Shown one piece after another: positions 42,914-51,112 of a DNA stretch of 64,000 nt. The notes beneath the pieces were generated by a model. It made no database searches. It was given only the letters and a program-made list of their open reading frames with translations, and had not been told where the DNA came from. The translations under genes and the position numbers were made by a program. Source of the DNA: Flintibacter muris (GTDB taxonomy: Bacteria; Bacillota; Clostridia; Oscillospirales; Oscillospiraceae); the NCBI RefSeq assembly GCF_943192995.1, contig NZ_CALPCP010000002.1, forward strand, positions 186,001-250,000. Reading direction: 5' to 3'. Position 1 is the stretch's first letter. Every line of letters starts with the position of its first letter.

Positions 42914-43010
42914 GAGGAGTGATTGTTATGCGGGAAATGCGTAAAAAGCGGGCGGCAGCCACGGAATATTTGGGGGAAAGGATGTGATTTTGAAGATTTA
43001 GGAGGATATT

Positions 43011-43664
43011 ATGTACAACATTCCAGACCCCGGCCAGGTGTTCCCCAATGAGTTTGGAACCACCTGCTTTATCAAAAATGTGATTTCCGCCCCCAACATC
43101 TCAGTGGGCGACTACACCTACTATGACGGCGATACAGACCCCGCCGGATTTGAACGGAACAACGTGCTGTTCAACTATCCGGAGTTTGGGGACCGGCTTA
43201 CTATCGGCAAATTCTGTGCCATCGCCAGCGGGACCAAATTCATTATGGGCCCGGCCAACCACCGCATCAGCAGCGCCACCACCTATCCCTTCGCCGTCTT
43301 CGGCGGGGAATGGGCCAAACGGGTCCCGCCCCATATGGACCAGCTGCCCCGGAAGGGGGACACGGTGATCGGAAACGACGTGTGGATTGGCCGTGAGTGC
43401 GTGATTATGCCCGGGGTAAAGATTGGGGACGGCGCCATTGTGGCCGCCTATTCCGTGGTGGTAAAGGACATCCCGCCCTACTGGGTGGCGGGAGGCAACC
43501 CGGCAAAGCCTCTGAAGCCCCGGTTCGATGAGGAGCTGACCGCTCTGCTGCTGGATTTCCGCTGGTGGGATCTGCCGCCGGAGCAGCTGGCAGACTGGCT
43601 TCCCCTGCTCTGTGACCCCGACCTGGAGAAGCTGCGCCGGGCACTGAGAGCAGCCAAACATTAA
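43011..43664 (+). CDS. Vat/CatB-family O-acetyltransferase
   Basis: 217 residues, a left-handed beta-helix xenobiotic acetyltransferase. Family marks: YYDGDTDPAGFERNNVLFNY, LTIGKFCAIASGTKFIMG, the catalytic-His segment GPANHRISSATTYPF (His at ~83), and hexapeptide turns GNDVWIGRECVIMPGVKIGDGAIVAA, then VAGGNPAKPLKPRF. Vat enzymes acetylate streptogramin A and CatB enzymes chloramphenicol; many chromosomal members have unknown substrates, so a resistance role is not established. AGGAGG lies 8 nt before ATG at 43011. Confidence 0.9.
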   Translation: MYNIPDPGQVFPNEFGTTCFIKNVISAPNISVGDYTYYDGDTDPAGFERNNVLFNYPEFGDRLTIGKFCAIASGTKFIMGPANHRISSATTYPFAVFGGEWAKRVPPHMDQLPRKGDTVIGNDVWIGRECVIMPGVKIGDGAIVAAYSVVVKDIPPYWVAGGNPAKPLKPRFDEELTALLLDFRWWDLPPEQLADWLPLLCDPDLEKLRRALRAAKH

Positions 43665-43673
43665 AAAGCGCAG

Positions 43674-43706
43674 GCATCGCGGCAAAGGCCGCGATGCTTT
43701 TATAAT
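43674..43706 (+). terminator. Intrinsic terminator of the acetyltransferase gene
   Basis: Stem GCATCGCGGC/GCCGCGATGC (43674-43683 with 43688-43697) followed by TTTTATAAT. Confidence 0.85.
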
Positions 43707-43722
43707 CGGGAACAGATCATAC

Positions 43723-43852
43723 ATATAGCAATCATCAGATTTGCTGACACGCGTAGGGGCGGCCTTTGGCCGCCCGTCTGTTACAGGCAGGCCTATTTGA
43801 TTCTGCGGACGGCCACAGGCCGCCCCTACAGCAATTTTGATACTTGCTATAG
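43723..43852. repeat. Composite dispersed repeat, longest complete copy, copy 10
   Basis: Outer left arm ATAGCAATCATCAGATTTGC (43725-43744), core GTAGGGGCGGCCTTTGGCCG ... GGCCACAGGCCGCCCCTAC (43753-43828), outer right arm CAGCAATTTTGATACTTGCT (43829-43848). It ends 26 bp before the next start codon. Confidence 0.8.
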
Positions 43853-43877
43853 ACCGTTGACAGGAGAAAAGATAGAA

Positions 43878-44396
43878 ATGTGGAACACACTGAAACACGT
43901 CAAGAAGTTTACCACCAAATCGGAGCTGGATCAGGTCATCGGCATGCCCATGTTTCAACTGGAAGACCGCCCTGCCTATTATCACGGCAAGGGATTTGTG
44001 GTGTACTATTCCCCCAGGTGCTTTCGCGTGGAAGGGATACAGCGGGTGGAGTACGGCGAGCCAGGGGAATATGCGGTTGGGATGTACCACTTTTCCAATA
44101 CGGAAGCCTTGAAAGCGGGGCTGGGGTTGGACACATTCCCTGTAGATGACGCGGCCCCGCTGGCATATCATACGATAGATGATGTAATCGCCTACGGCGC
44201 GACCTTTGATGAAATCCACCGTTGGGTCTGTAAAAATATGCCTGAATATTATCAGGAGGGAGAGACACAGGGATTGGTTGACGGCAAACTGACATTTCTC
44301 AACCGGTTCATTTTCTGCGGACCATATGAGCTGTACTTTTATGGAAAATCCAGAAGAACAAAGCTGAGCGGTTTTCAGTTTGTCTTTCAGGAGTGA
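43878..44396 (+). CDS. Hypothetical protein, unknown family
   Basis: 172 residues, no recognised domain. N-terminal MWNTLKHVKKFTTKSELDQV; aromatic-rich (YYHGKGFVVYYSPRCF; CGPYELYFYGKSRR), no signal peptide. Probably cytoplasmic. ATG at 43878 follows GGAGAAAAG; a longer frame begins inside the repeat and is rejected. Base composition is slightly lower in GC than its neighbours. Confidence 0.7.
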   Translation: MWNTLKHVKKFTTKSELDQVIGMPMFQLEDRPAYYHGKGFVVYYSPRCFRVEGIQRVEYGEPGEYAVGMYHFSNTEALKAGLGLDTFPVDDAAPLAYHTIDDVIAYGATFDEIHRWVCKNMPEYYQEGETQGLVDGKLTFLNRFIFCGPYELYFYGKSRRTKLSGFQFVFQE

Positions 44397-44469
44397 ACGC
44401 ACCTTGGTCCCCACGCTTTTTTGCACAAGAAACCGCAGAAAAAAGGTCAGAATATTCCGCAGGAGGGAC

Positions 44470-44498
44470 TTGCTTTCTGGGAAGGTTTATACTAAAAT
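44470..44498 (+). promoter_or_regulatory. Promoter of oadA
   Basis: TTGCTT (44470-44475), a 17-bp spacer and TAAAAT (44493-44498). Confidence 0.65.
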
Positions 44499-44584
44499 AT
44501 AGAACAAGCGACAAAACGTCCGCCCCAAGGGGCGAGCTTTCCCCGACCCTTTGCTTCCGGGGAGTAATTTGGAGGTCGATTATT

Positions 44585-46576
44585 ATGAGCAAGGCTAATA
44601 CCAGCAAGACCAGAAAGGTGGGCTTCACCGAAACCGTTCTGCGTGACGCCAACCAGTCCCTGATCGCCACCCGTCTGCCCTACAGCAAGTTTGAGTCCAT
44701 TCTGGAGACCATTGACAAGGCCGGGTACTACTCCGCCGAGGTGTGGGGCGGCGCCACCTTTGATGTCTGCCTGCGCTATTTGCAGGAGGACCCCTGGGAC
44801 CGCCTGCGGAAGATCCGCAAGAAGATGCCCAACACCAAGCTCCAGATGCTGCTGCGCGGCCAGAACATCCTGGGCTACAAGCACTACCCCGACGACGTGG
44901 TGCGCAAGTTTGTGGAGTACTCCATCAAGAACGGCATTGACATCATCCGCATTTTCGACGCCCTCAACGACGCCCGCAACCTGGAGGTAGCCATTGACGA
45001 GACTGTCAAGCAGGGCGGCCACGCCTCCGGCACCATCTGTTTTACCACCAGCCCCGTCCATACCCTGGAGAAGAATGTCCAGATGGTGAAGGACCTGAAG
45101 AGCATGGGCGTCAAGTCCATCTGCATCAAGGACATGGCCGGCATCATGGGCCCCAAGGAGGCCTACGACCTGGTGTCCGCCATCAAGGACGCCGTGCCTG
45201 AGCTGCCCCTGGTCATCCACACCCACTGCACCACCGGTCTGGCCTTCATGACCTGCCTGAAGAGCGTGGAGGCGGGCGCCGACGTGCTGGACACCGCCAT
45301 CTCCCCCATGTCCGGCGGCACCGCCCAGCCCGCCACCGAGACCCTGGCCTACGCCCTGCGCTCCCTGGGCTATCAGGTGGATCTGGACGACAAGGTGCTC
45401 ATCCAGATGGCCGACTACTTCAAGGGCGTCCGGGCCGACTTCATCAAGGACGGCACTCTGGACCCCATCTCCCTGACCACCGATACCCAGTGCCTGAACT
45501 ACCAGATTCCCGGCGGCATGCTGTCCAATCTGATCTCCCAGCTGAAGATGATGAACGCCATCGACAAGCTGGACCAGGCCCTGGCCGAGACCCCCAAGGT
45601 CCGCGCCGACCTGGGCTATCCTCCCCTGGTCACCCCCACCAGCCAGATGGTGGGCTCCCAGGCCGTGCAGAACGTGTTGGCCGGCGAGCGCTACAAGGTG
45701 GTGGGCAAGGAGATCAAGGCCTACTGCCGGGGCGAGTACGGCCGCACCCCCGCCCCCATCGACCCCGAAATACAGAAGAAAATTCTGGGCAATACCCCTG
45801 TGGTGGAGGGCCGCTTTGCCGACTCCCTGGAGCCCGAATTTGAAAAGACCAAGAAGGAGCTGGGCGCCACCGCCAAGAGCGACGAGGATGTGCTGAGCTA
45901 CATTGCCTTCCCCCAGGTGGCTATGGCCTTCTTCAAGGATCGGGAGGCCGGCTTCCCCAAGAAGGAGGACCCCAAGAAGGCCGCTGCTGCTCCCGCCGCG
46001 CCCAAGGCTGCCGACCTGCCCCCCATGCCCGCATGGCAGGGCCATGTGTACTACGCCAATGTGCCCGCCTCCGCCTCTAACGGCGTGACCGCCCGGCCTA
46101 TCCAGCCCTTCGCGGCCAGCTATCAACCTCCCCACCTGGTGATGGGCGCCATGGACACCTGCCCCGGCACCTACACCATCACCATCGATGGCAAGGCCTA
46201 CGCCGTTTCCGTGGCCGCCGCTGACGGACCCGCCCCCGCTGCGGCTCCTGCCGCTCCTGTAGCCGCCGCGCCGGTTGCCGCCCCTGCCCCCGCTCCCGCC
46301 GCGGCTCCTGCACCCGCTCCTGCCCCCGCCGCGGCACCCGCTCCCGCCGCGCCTGCCGCTGGTGAGACTCCCGTCCCCAGCCCCATGCCCGGCAACGTGT
46401 TCAAGGTGGAGTGCAAGCCCGGCCAGGCCGTGAAGGCCGGCGACGTGCTGGTCATCCTGGAGGCCATGAAGATGGAAATTGAGGTCACCGCCCCTGTGGA
46501 CGGCACCGTCAAGTCCGTCGCCGCCTCCGTTGGCACCGCCGTCAACACCGACGACCTTCTGGTGACCCTGGGCTAA
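44585..46576 (+). CDS. oadA: Oxaloacetate decarboxylase alpha subunit / biotin-dependent carboxyltransferase
   Basis: 663 residues. Carboxyltransferase TIM barrel (1-~300) with ETVLRDANQSLIATRLP, the metal/carbamyl-lysine motif SICIKDMAGIMGP (~179-191) and HTHCTTG (~213-219). A PYC/OadA helical domain follows, then an Ala/Pro-rich flexible linker (~550-590) and a C-terminal biotinyl domain with LEAMKME (biotinyl Lys629). It transfers carboxylate from oxaloacetate to biotin; with beta and gamma subunits elsewhere it could drive a sodium pump, or it could act as a pyruvate carboxylase B subunit. ATG at 44585 follows GGAGG. No partner subunit is adjacent. Codon bias suggests high expression. Confidence 0.9.
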   Translation: MSKANTSKTRKVGFTETVLRDANQSLIATRLPYSKFESILETIDKAGYYSAEVWGGATFDVCLRYLQEDPWDRLRKIRKKMPNTKLQMLLRGQNILGYKHYPDDVVRKFVEYSIKNGIDIIRIFDALNDARNLEVAIDETVKQGGHASGTICFTTSPVHTLEKNVQMVKDLKSMGVKSICIKDMAGIMGPKEAYDLVSAIKDAVPELPLVIHTHCTTGLAFMTCLKSVEAGADVLDTAISPMSGGTAQPATETLAYALRSLGYQVDLDDKVLIQMADYFKGVRADFIKDGTLDPISLTTDTQCLNYQIPGGMLSNLISQLKMMNAIDKLDQALAETPKVRADLGYPPLVTPTSQMVGSQAVQNVLAGERYKVVGKEIKAYCRGEYGRTPAPIDPEIQKKILGNTPVVEGRFADSLEPEFEKTKKELGATAKSDEDVLSYIAFPQVAMAFFKDREAGFPKKEDPKKAAAAPAAPKAADLPPMPAWQGHVYYANVPASASNGVTARPIQPFAASYQPPHLVMGAMDTCPGTYTITIDGKAYAVSVAAADGPAPAAAPAAPVAAAPVAAPAPAPAAAPAPAPAPAAAPAPAAPAAGETPVPSPMPGNVFKVECKPGQAVKAGDVLVILEAMKMEIEVTAPVDGTVKSVAASVGTAVNTDDLLVTLG

Positions 46577-46590
46577 AATAAAATAGCAGA

Positions 46591-46621
46591 GGGGACGCGT
46601 CTAAGGCGCGTCCCCTTTTCT
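46591..46621 (+). terminator. Intrinsic terminator of oadA
   Basis: Stem GGGGACGCG/CGCGTCCCC (46591-46599 with 46607-46615) followed by TTTTCTTG. Confidence 0.88.
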
Positions 46622-46763
46622 TGCGTTATGCCATACCAAATCCTTTTCGTTTGTCGTAAATCTGTCGTAAAACCGAAAATCGCACTTACAGGATTGCAAT
46701 AAATCAAGTCGTTAGCCTTTTTTGATAAAAACAGCGGATTTTTTGAACATTTCACACCGAAAT

Positions 46764-48269
46764 TCAATCCAACGGCTTCATCGTGGGGAAGAGAATCACT
46801 TCCCGGATGGAGTCGGAGCCGGTCAGGAGCATGACACAGCGGTCGATGCCGATACCCAAACCGCCCGTGGGAGGCAGTCCGTACTCCAGGGCGGTGAGGA
46901 AGTCCTCGTCCATCATGCCGGCCTCGTCATCCCCCCGCTCCCGTTGCTCCACCTGCTTCTGGAAGCGCTGGCGCTGGTCGATGGGGTCGTTGAGCTCGGA
47001 GAAGGCGTTGCCCATCTCGCTGTGGCAGATAAACAGCTCGAACCGCTCGGTGAGCCGGGGGTCCTTGGGGGAGCGCTTGGCCAGGGGGGAGACGTCCACC
47101 GGGTGCATGGTGATGAAGGTGGGCTGAATCAGCTTCTCCTCCACCTTCTGGTCAAAGCACTCGTACAGGGCGTTGCCCCAGGTCTTGTCCGCAGTCTCGG
47201 GCAGCTCCACGCCGATGGACTTGGCGGCGGCCACCGCCTCCTCGTCAGAGGTGATGGCCATAAAGTCGATGCCGCAGTACTGCTTTACTGCCTCGTGCAT
47301 GGACATGCGGGGCCAGCCGGGGGTCAGATCGATCTTCTCCCCCTGCCACTCCACCTGATAGGTGCCCAGAATCTTCTGGGCGGCGGAGGACAGCAGGTCC
47401 TCAAACAGGTCCATCATGTCGTTGAAGTCGGCGTAGGCCTGGTAGAGCTCAATGGTGGTGAACTCCGGGTTGTGCTTGGGGTCCATCCCCTCGTTGCGGA
47501 AGATGCGGCCGATCTCATACACCCGGTCCATGCCGCCCACGATGAGCCGCTTCAGAGGCAGCTCGGTGGCGATGCGCATGTACATATCAATGTCCAGGGT
47601 GTTGTGGTGGGTGATAAAGGGCCGGGCAGTGGCCCCGCCGGAGATGGTGTTCAGCACCGGGGTCTCCACCTCCATAAAGCCCCGGCCGTCCATAAAGTCA
47701 CGGACATGCTTGATGAACTGGGAGCGGATAATGAAGTTCCGCTTCACCTCCGGGTTGACAATCAGGTCCACATACCGCTGGCGGTAGCGCAGCTCGGTGT
47801 TGGTCAGGCCATGGAACTTTTCCGGGAGGGGCAGCAGCGACTTGGACAGCAGGGTGACGGTAACCACCCGCACGGACATCTCTCCCCGCTGGGTACGGAA
47901 AACCACACCCTTCACGCCCACAATGTCGCCAATGTCATACTTTTTAAAGCGGTTATACTCCTCCTCATCCATCTCGTCCTTCCGGGCGTAGAGCTGGATG
48001 CGGCCGCTTTTGTCCTGGAGGTCGCAGAAGGACACCTTGCCCATCCCTCGCTTGGACATAAGCCTGCCGGCGATAGACACCTCTTTGCCCTCCAGGGCAT
48101 CAAAATTGTCCTTGATATTGGCGGAGTCGTTGTCCGCCACGTACCGGGTTATCTGGAACGGGTCGTTCCCGCTCTCCTGGAGCTGCTTGAGCTTGTCCCG
48201 GCGGATCTGGAGCAGCTGGGACAGGTTCTCCTGCTCCGGGACTGCGTTCTGGTTGTTCTTCTCGGCCAT
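46764..48269 (-). CDS. lysS: Lysine--tRNA ligase (class II)
   Basis: 501 residues. N-terminal OB-fold anticodon domain ([23 protein letters not shown], ~58-80), class II motif 1 ([20 protein letters not shown]), motif 2 ([20 protein letters not shown]) and motif 3 ([20 protein letters not shown] at the C terminus). The start is ATG at 48269, 8 nt after AGGAG; the in-frame GTG at 48278 overlaps that site. It lies 25 bp downstream of greA, an arrangement common in Firmicutes. Confidence 0.95.
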   Translation of the reverse strand: MAEKNNQNAVPEQENLSQLLQIRRDKLKQLQESGNDPFQITRYVADNDSANIKDNFDALEGKEVSIAGRLMSKRGMGKVSFCDLQDKSGRIQLYARKDEMDEEEYNRFKKYDIGDIVGVKGVVFRTQRGEMSVRVVTVTLLSKSLLPLPEKFHGLTNTELRYRQRYVDLIVNPEVKRNFIIRSQFIKHVRDFMDGRGFMEVETPVLNTISGGATARPFITHHNTLDIDMYMRIATELPLKRLIVGGMDRVYEIGRIFRNEGMDPKHNPEFTTIELYQAYADFNDMMDLFEDLLSSAAQKILGTYQVEWQGEKIDLTPGWPRMSMHEAVKQYCGIDFMAITSDEEAVAAAKSIGVELPETADKTWGNALYECFDQKVEEKLIQPTFITMHPVDVSPLAKRSPKDPRLTERFELFICHSEMGNAFSELNDPIDQRQRFQKQVEQRERGDDEAGMMDEDFLTALEYGLPPTGGLGIGIDRCVMLLTGSDSIREVILFPTMKPLD

Positions 48270-48293
48270 GTTGACCACTCCTAGTCTTTTATA

Positions 48294-48767
48294 TTATCTT
48301 TCGATCTTCAGCAGCTTATATTCCACCGGGCCGGCAGGAGCGTCCACCACCACGTCGTCCCCAGCGTTTTTGCCCAGCAGGGCCTTGCCAAAGGGGGAGT
48401 CCTCCGAGATGGCCCCGTTCATGGGATCGGCCTCCTGGGAGCCCACAATTTTGTAGGTCTCCTCCTCGTTAAACTCCTTGTCCAGCACCGTGACGGTGGA
48501 GCCCAGGCGGACGTAGTCCCCCTCGGTCTCGTCCTCCTCAATGACCACGTAGTTGGCCAGAATCTCCTCCAGCTCAGCCATTCGGGCGTAGAGCTTGCCC
48601 TGCTCATTTTTGGCCTCGTCATACTCGCTGTTCTCCGATAGGTCGCCAAAGGAGCGGGCCTCTTTAATCAGCTCGGCTACCTCCTTCTCCCGGACGGTTT
48701 TGAGGTAGTTCATCTCATCCTGCAATTCCTTGAGCCGCTGGTGGCTCAGTTTGTATTCCTTCGCCAT
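48294..48767 (-). CDS. greA: Transcription elongation factor GreA
   Basis: 157 residues. N-terminal coiled-coil hairpin (HQRLKELQDEMNYLKTVREKEV) with the acidic tip GDLSENSEYDEAKNEQ, and the C-terminal FKBP-like domain (VGSQEADPMNGAISEDSPFGKALLGK). GreA rescues backtracked RNA polymerase by stimulating transcript cleavage. ATG at 48767 is preferred over a GTG 12 nt upstream. First gene of the greA-lysS operon. Confidence 0.95.
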   Translation of the reverse strand: MAKEYKLSHQRLKELQDEMNYLKTVREKEVAELIKEARSFGDLSENSEYDEAKNEQGKLYARMAELEEILANYVVIEEDETEGDYVRLGSTVTVLDKEFNEEETYKIVGSQEADPMNGAISEDSPFGKALLGKNAGDDVVVDAPAGPVEYKLLKIER

Positions 48768-48803
48768 GATAATCCGCACACCTTTCTGTTGAACTATGAT
48801 TAG

Positions 48804-48884
48804 CGTTCCCGCCCCATAAGGGCGGGAACGGAGCAGATGTCATAATTTCTGACAATCGGGCCGGCCAGCGGGCCGGCCCCTACT
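48804..48884. repeat. Hairpin and worn dispersed palindrome, copy 11
   Basis: CGTTCCCGCCC/GGGCGGGAACG (48804-48830) is followed by GGGCCGGCCAGCGGGCCGGC and CCCTAC (48858-48884). The second part looks like a diverged family 1 core. Confidence 0.5.
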
Positions 48885-48933
48885 GGGTACAATCATACAT
48901 TCTGTGCTATTATATTGGTTTCCCTCCGGTCTG

Positions 48934-49614
48934 TCAAGTGATTTTTATGTCTTTTTGGGACAGTTTTCCTCCCTCCCACAGGGCGGCCAGCAGGGGAAGA
49001 TGCCCCCGGTCCTCCTCCGCCAGAGCGGGGGCTGTGAGTCCCAGCCCGGCCAGGTTGGGTCGGGAGCCAAAGAGCTCCAGGGAGGTTTCCTCCGTCTGGG
49101 GACAGCCTGCCTGAAAGGTCAGGGCCACCTGGCCCCGCTCCTCCCGGGGAAGGATGGCCATGCCGAACTCCCGGCGCAGCCAGCCGGCCAGCTCCGGGCC
49201 GCCCTGAGGAGCGTCGATAATCAAACTGCGTACCACAGGGCACAGCTCCGCCGCTGTCCAGGCCATATCCCGGTCTGCCCGCAGGCCCCGAAGGGCCACC
49301 GTGGCCCGCTGGGGAGACTGTCCCCGGCGCTCCAGGGCCTCCAGCGCCAGGGAGACCGCCTGGCATCGGACAAAGGACTCCGGGTCCACCTGCCGCAGTC
49401 CGAGGCGCTCCAACTGGGGCCACCCCGGAAAGTCCGGTGGTGTGAGCAGCCGCAGAACGCCCCCCCGGCGCAGCTCCCGGCCCGCCCGGCGCAGCCGGCG
49501 CTCCCCCCAGAAGCCTGCCAGGTCCGCCTCCGCCCGCAGGACGGGCAGGCCATACAACCTGCCCCGGACCGCCTTCCCCCGCCCGCCAGCGGTTAAAACC
49601 AGTTGTCCAACCAA
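48934..49614 (-). CDS. Hypothetical protein, unknown family
   Basis: 226 residues, starting VGQLVLTAGGRGKAVRGRLY-like and rich in Leu, Arg and Gly. Segments such as RVRSLIIDAP-like beta strands (VVRSLIIDAPQGGPELAGWL) and FGMAILPREERGQVALTFQAG suggest an alpha/beta protein; no motif is recognised. The frame is chosen over two other long open frames here because its third positions are GC-rich and its second positions are not. TTG at 49614 is 8 nt after AGAGGGGGG; a GTG at 49635 is also in frame. Confidence 0.6.
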   Translation of the reverse strand: MVGQLVLTAGGRGKAVRGRLYGLPVLRAEADLAGFWGERRLRRAGRELRRGGVLRLLTPPDFPGWPQLERLGLRQVDPESFVRCQAVSLALEALERRGQSPQRATVALRGLRADRDMAWTAAELCPVVRSLIIDAPQGGPELAGWLRREFGMAILPREERGQVALTFQAGCPQTEETSLELFGSRPNLAGLGLTAPALAEEDRGHLPLLAALWEGGKLSQKDIKIT

Positions 49615-49668
49615 AATAATCCCCCCTCTCCACAACAGGGTATGCGGGAGAGGCGGGAAAAATCATCC

Positions 49669-49697
49669 TTGTATGGATAGCAGTATTGTGCTATAAT
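49669..49697 (+). promoter_or_regulatory. Promoter of the toxin-antitoxin pair
   Basis: TTGTAT (49669-49674), a 17-bp spacer and TATAAT (49692-49697). The -10 is inside the palindrome CTATAATATAG (49691-49701), a possible autoregulatory operator. Confidence 0.7.
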
Positions 49698-49731
49698 ATA
49701 GTCATAATAAAGCAATAAGGAGACGCCTGTT

Positions 49732-50013
49732 ATGAATATTAAACCCAGTGCTGCCATCCGCCAGAATTACAACGAAATCGCTGAGCTGTGCCGCTCCACC
49801 GGGGAACCGGTCTACCTGACCAAAAATGGCGAGGGCGACCTGGTGGTTATGGACATCGAGTCCTTTACCCGGAAGGAAAAAATGCTCAAGCTGAAAGAGG
49901 AGCTGTTGGCTGTTGAGGAGGACCGGCTTCACGGTGCTAAAGATTATACAGTTGATGAGGTCCTTGCGCAGATGAAGGACGCCATCAACGAGGTGCGTCA
50001 TGTCGGAGACTAG
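49732..50013 (+). CDS. Phd/YefM-family antitoxin
   Basis: 93 residues. N-terminal DNA-binding domain typical of Phd/YefM/RelB-like antitoxins (NIKPSAAIRQNYNEIAELCRS, TGEPVYLTKNGEGDLVVMDI, ~1-45) and a charged helical C terminus that should wrap the toxin. It neutralises the downstream toxin and represses its own promoter. AAGGAG precedes ATG at 49732. It overlaps the toxin gene by 14 nt. Confidence 0.9.
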   Translation: MNIKPSAAIRQNYNEIAELCRSTGEPVYLTKNGEGDLVVMDIESFTRKEKMLKLKEELLAVEEDRLHGAKDYTVDEVLAQMKDAINEVRHVGD

Positions 50014-50317
50014 ACAATATCGCGTTGTGGTCTCCAAACGGGCCGCACACCAGCTGGTCAAACACACCGCATTCGCCGCCCGGCTGGAGGGAGCATACGC
50101 GCTTAAATTGATGGACGAATTTCAGGCGGCGGCGGATTCGCTGGCAAGTATGCCATATCGGATGCCAGCCTTTGAGGCTGACGAACTTCCGGGCAAACGA
50201 TACCGAAAAATGGTCTTTGGCAAGTGGTATCTGCTCCTATACAAGATTCAAGATCATACAGTTTATATTGAATACATGATTGATAGCAGGCAGGACTACA
50301 AGTGGCTGCTCCCATAA
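50000..50317 (+). CDS. RelE/ParE-superfamily toxin
   Basis: 105 residues. RelE/ParE fold cues: QYRVVVSKRAAHQLVKHTAF at the N terminus, the helix with EFQAAADSLASMPYRMPAF, then RYRKMVFGKWYLLLYKI and VYIEYMIDSRQDYKWLL at the C terminus, where the YR..MVFGKWYLLLY..VYI..I.D.R pattern matches mRNA-interferase RelE-like toxins. It probably cleaves mRNA on the ribosome; a gyrase-poisoning ParE activity cannot be excluded. The ATG at 50000 lies inside the antitoxin gene. Confidence 0.88.
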   Translation: MSETRQYRVVVSKRAAHQLVKHTAFAARLEGAYALKLMDEFQAAADSLASMPYRMPAFEADELPGKRYRKMVFGKWYLLLYKIQDHTVYIEYMIDSRQDYKWLLP

Positions 50318-50354
50318 AACAGGCAAGGAAGCCTATCCCAGTCGCAGATGTAAG

Positions 50355-50383
50355 TGTAAGGGCGGCCAAAGGCCGCCCCTACG
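50355..50383. repeat. Dispersed palindrome, compact form, copy 12
   Basis: TGTAAGGGCGGCC AAA GGCCGCCCCTACG hairpin between the convergent toxin and spoIIR genes. It may act as a bidirectional terminator. Confidence 0.75.
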
Positions 50384-50426
50384 GATAGTATCAAACGCGC
50401 AATAGGATATTCTCTGGACCGGGCCG

Positions 50427-51044
50427 CTAGTCAAACAGGCCCTGCAATTCACCCAGCAGTTCCAGGGCCTTGAACTTGAGGACGTAGCCCTCACCCTCTC
50501 CGGTGACCAGAGCCCCCTGACCGGGGGTGAAGTATCCGGCCTCCAGGGCCTGGTCTATCGTTTCACTGGCTGCCCCCAGACACAGGGGCGGAAAAGCCAC
50601 ACACCACCAGTTTTGCCCCTTGCCCTCTCCGATGGTCACCCGGAGGGCGGTATAGTTCCCCGCCGGGAGGGCAAAGCCCTCATACTCCTTGGTGGGGAAC
50701 CAGCAGTCGGTGAGCTGGGCGGTGACAGGATAGTCATAGCCCTGTTCCTCCACCACCTCCCGGCCGGCGGCGGCCAGAGTGTTCAGATGACCCTCCAGCG
50801 CGGCCTGGACCTGGGGCAAAGTAGCGTTTTCCGGATAAATTTCCTCCGCCCGGGCCAGCACCCGGTCCCGGACGGCCAGCTTCAAGGCCTGGTCCTCGTC
50901 GCTGTCCGAGTTGGCAATGACATGGAAGCGAATGACACTGTCCGCCAGCTCTGTCTGCTCCTTACTCAGCCAGCTGCCCGCCACCACCGCAATCAATACG
51001 CCGAACATCAGCGCAATCTCCCAGGTTTTTAACTTTCGGTCCAT
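50427..51044 (-). CDS. spoIIR: Stage II sporulation protein R
   Basis: 205 residues. SpoIIR is the forespore-made secreted signal that activates SpoIIGA processing of pro-sigma-E. N-terminal membrane segment (IALMFGVLIAVVAGSWL), then the family signature IRFHVIANSDSDEDQALKLAVRDRVL (~38-63 in pieces) and NWWCVAFPPLCLG near the middle of the domain. ATG at 51044 follows GGGGAGG. It lies directly after the ispE terminator hairpin. Confidence 0.94.
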   Translation of the reverse strand: MDRKLKTWEIALMFGVLIAVVAGSWLSKEQTELADSVIRFHVIANSDSDEDQALKLAVRDRVLARAEEIYPENATLPQVQAALEGHLNTLAAAGREVVEEQGYDYPVTAQLTDCWFPTKEYEGFALPAGNYTALRVTIGEGKGQNWWCVAFPPLCLGAASETIDQALEAGYFTPGQGALVTGEGEGYVLKFKALELLGELQGLFD

Positions 51045-51061
51045 ATATCCTCCCCGGACGA

Positions 51062-51108
51062 AAAACCGCCCGCACTGTAAATTTCTTACAGTATGGGCGG
51101 TTTTCAAT
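51062..51108 (-). terminator. Stem-loop after ispE and immediately before spoIIR
   Basis: AAAACCGCCC/GGGCGGTTTT with inner ACTGTAA/TTACAGT. The minus-strand side ends GGTTTTTC, so it fits an ispE terminator. It ends 18 bp before the spoIIR start. Confidence 0.75.
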
Positions 51109-51112
51109 CATT

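Noticed and set aside
43723-43852. Repeated palindromes considered as CRISPR
   Set aside because: Copies are single, widely spaced and palindromic, with no regular spacers and no cas genes in the window.
44492-46135. Minus-strand open frame of ~547 codons opposite oadA
   Set aside because: Low-complexity Gly/Val/His-rich shadow with no start context.
46722-48284. Plus-strand open frame of ~520 codons opposite lysS
   Set aside because: Antisense shadow; lysS has all class II synthetase motifs on the minus strand.
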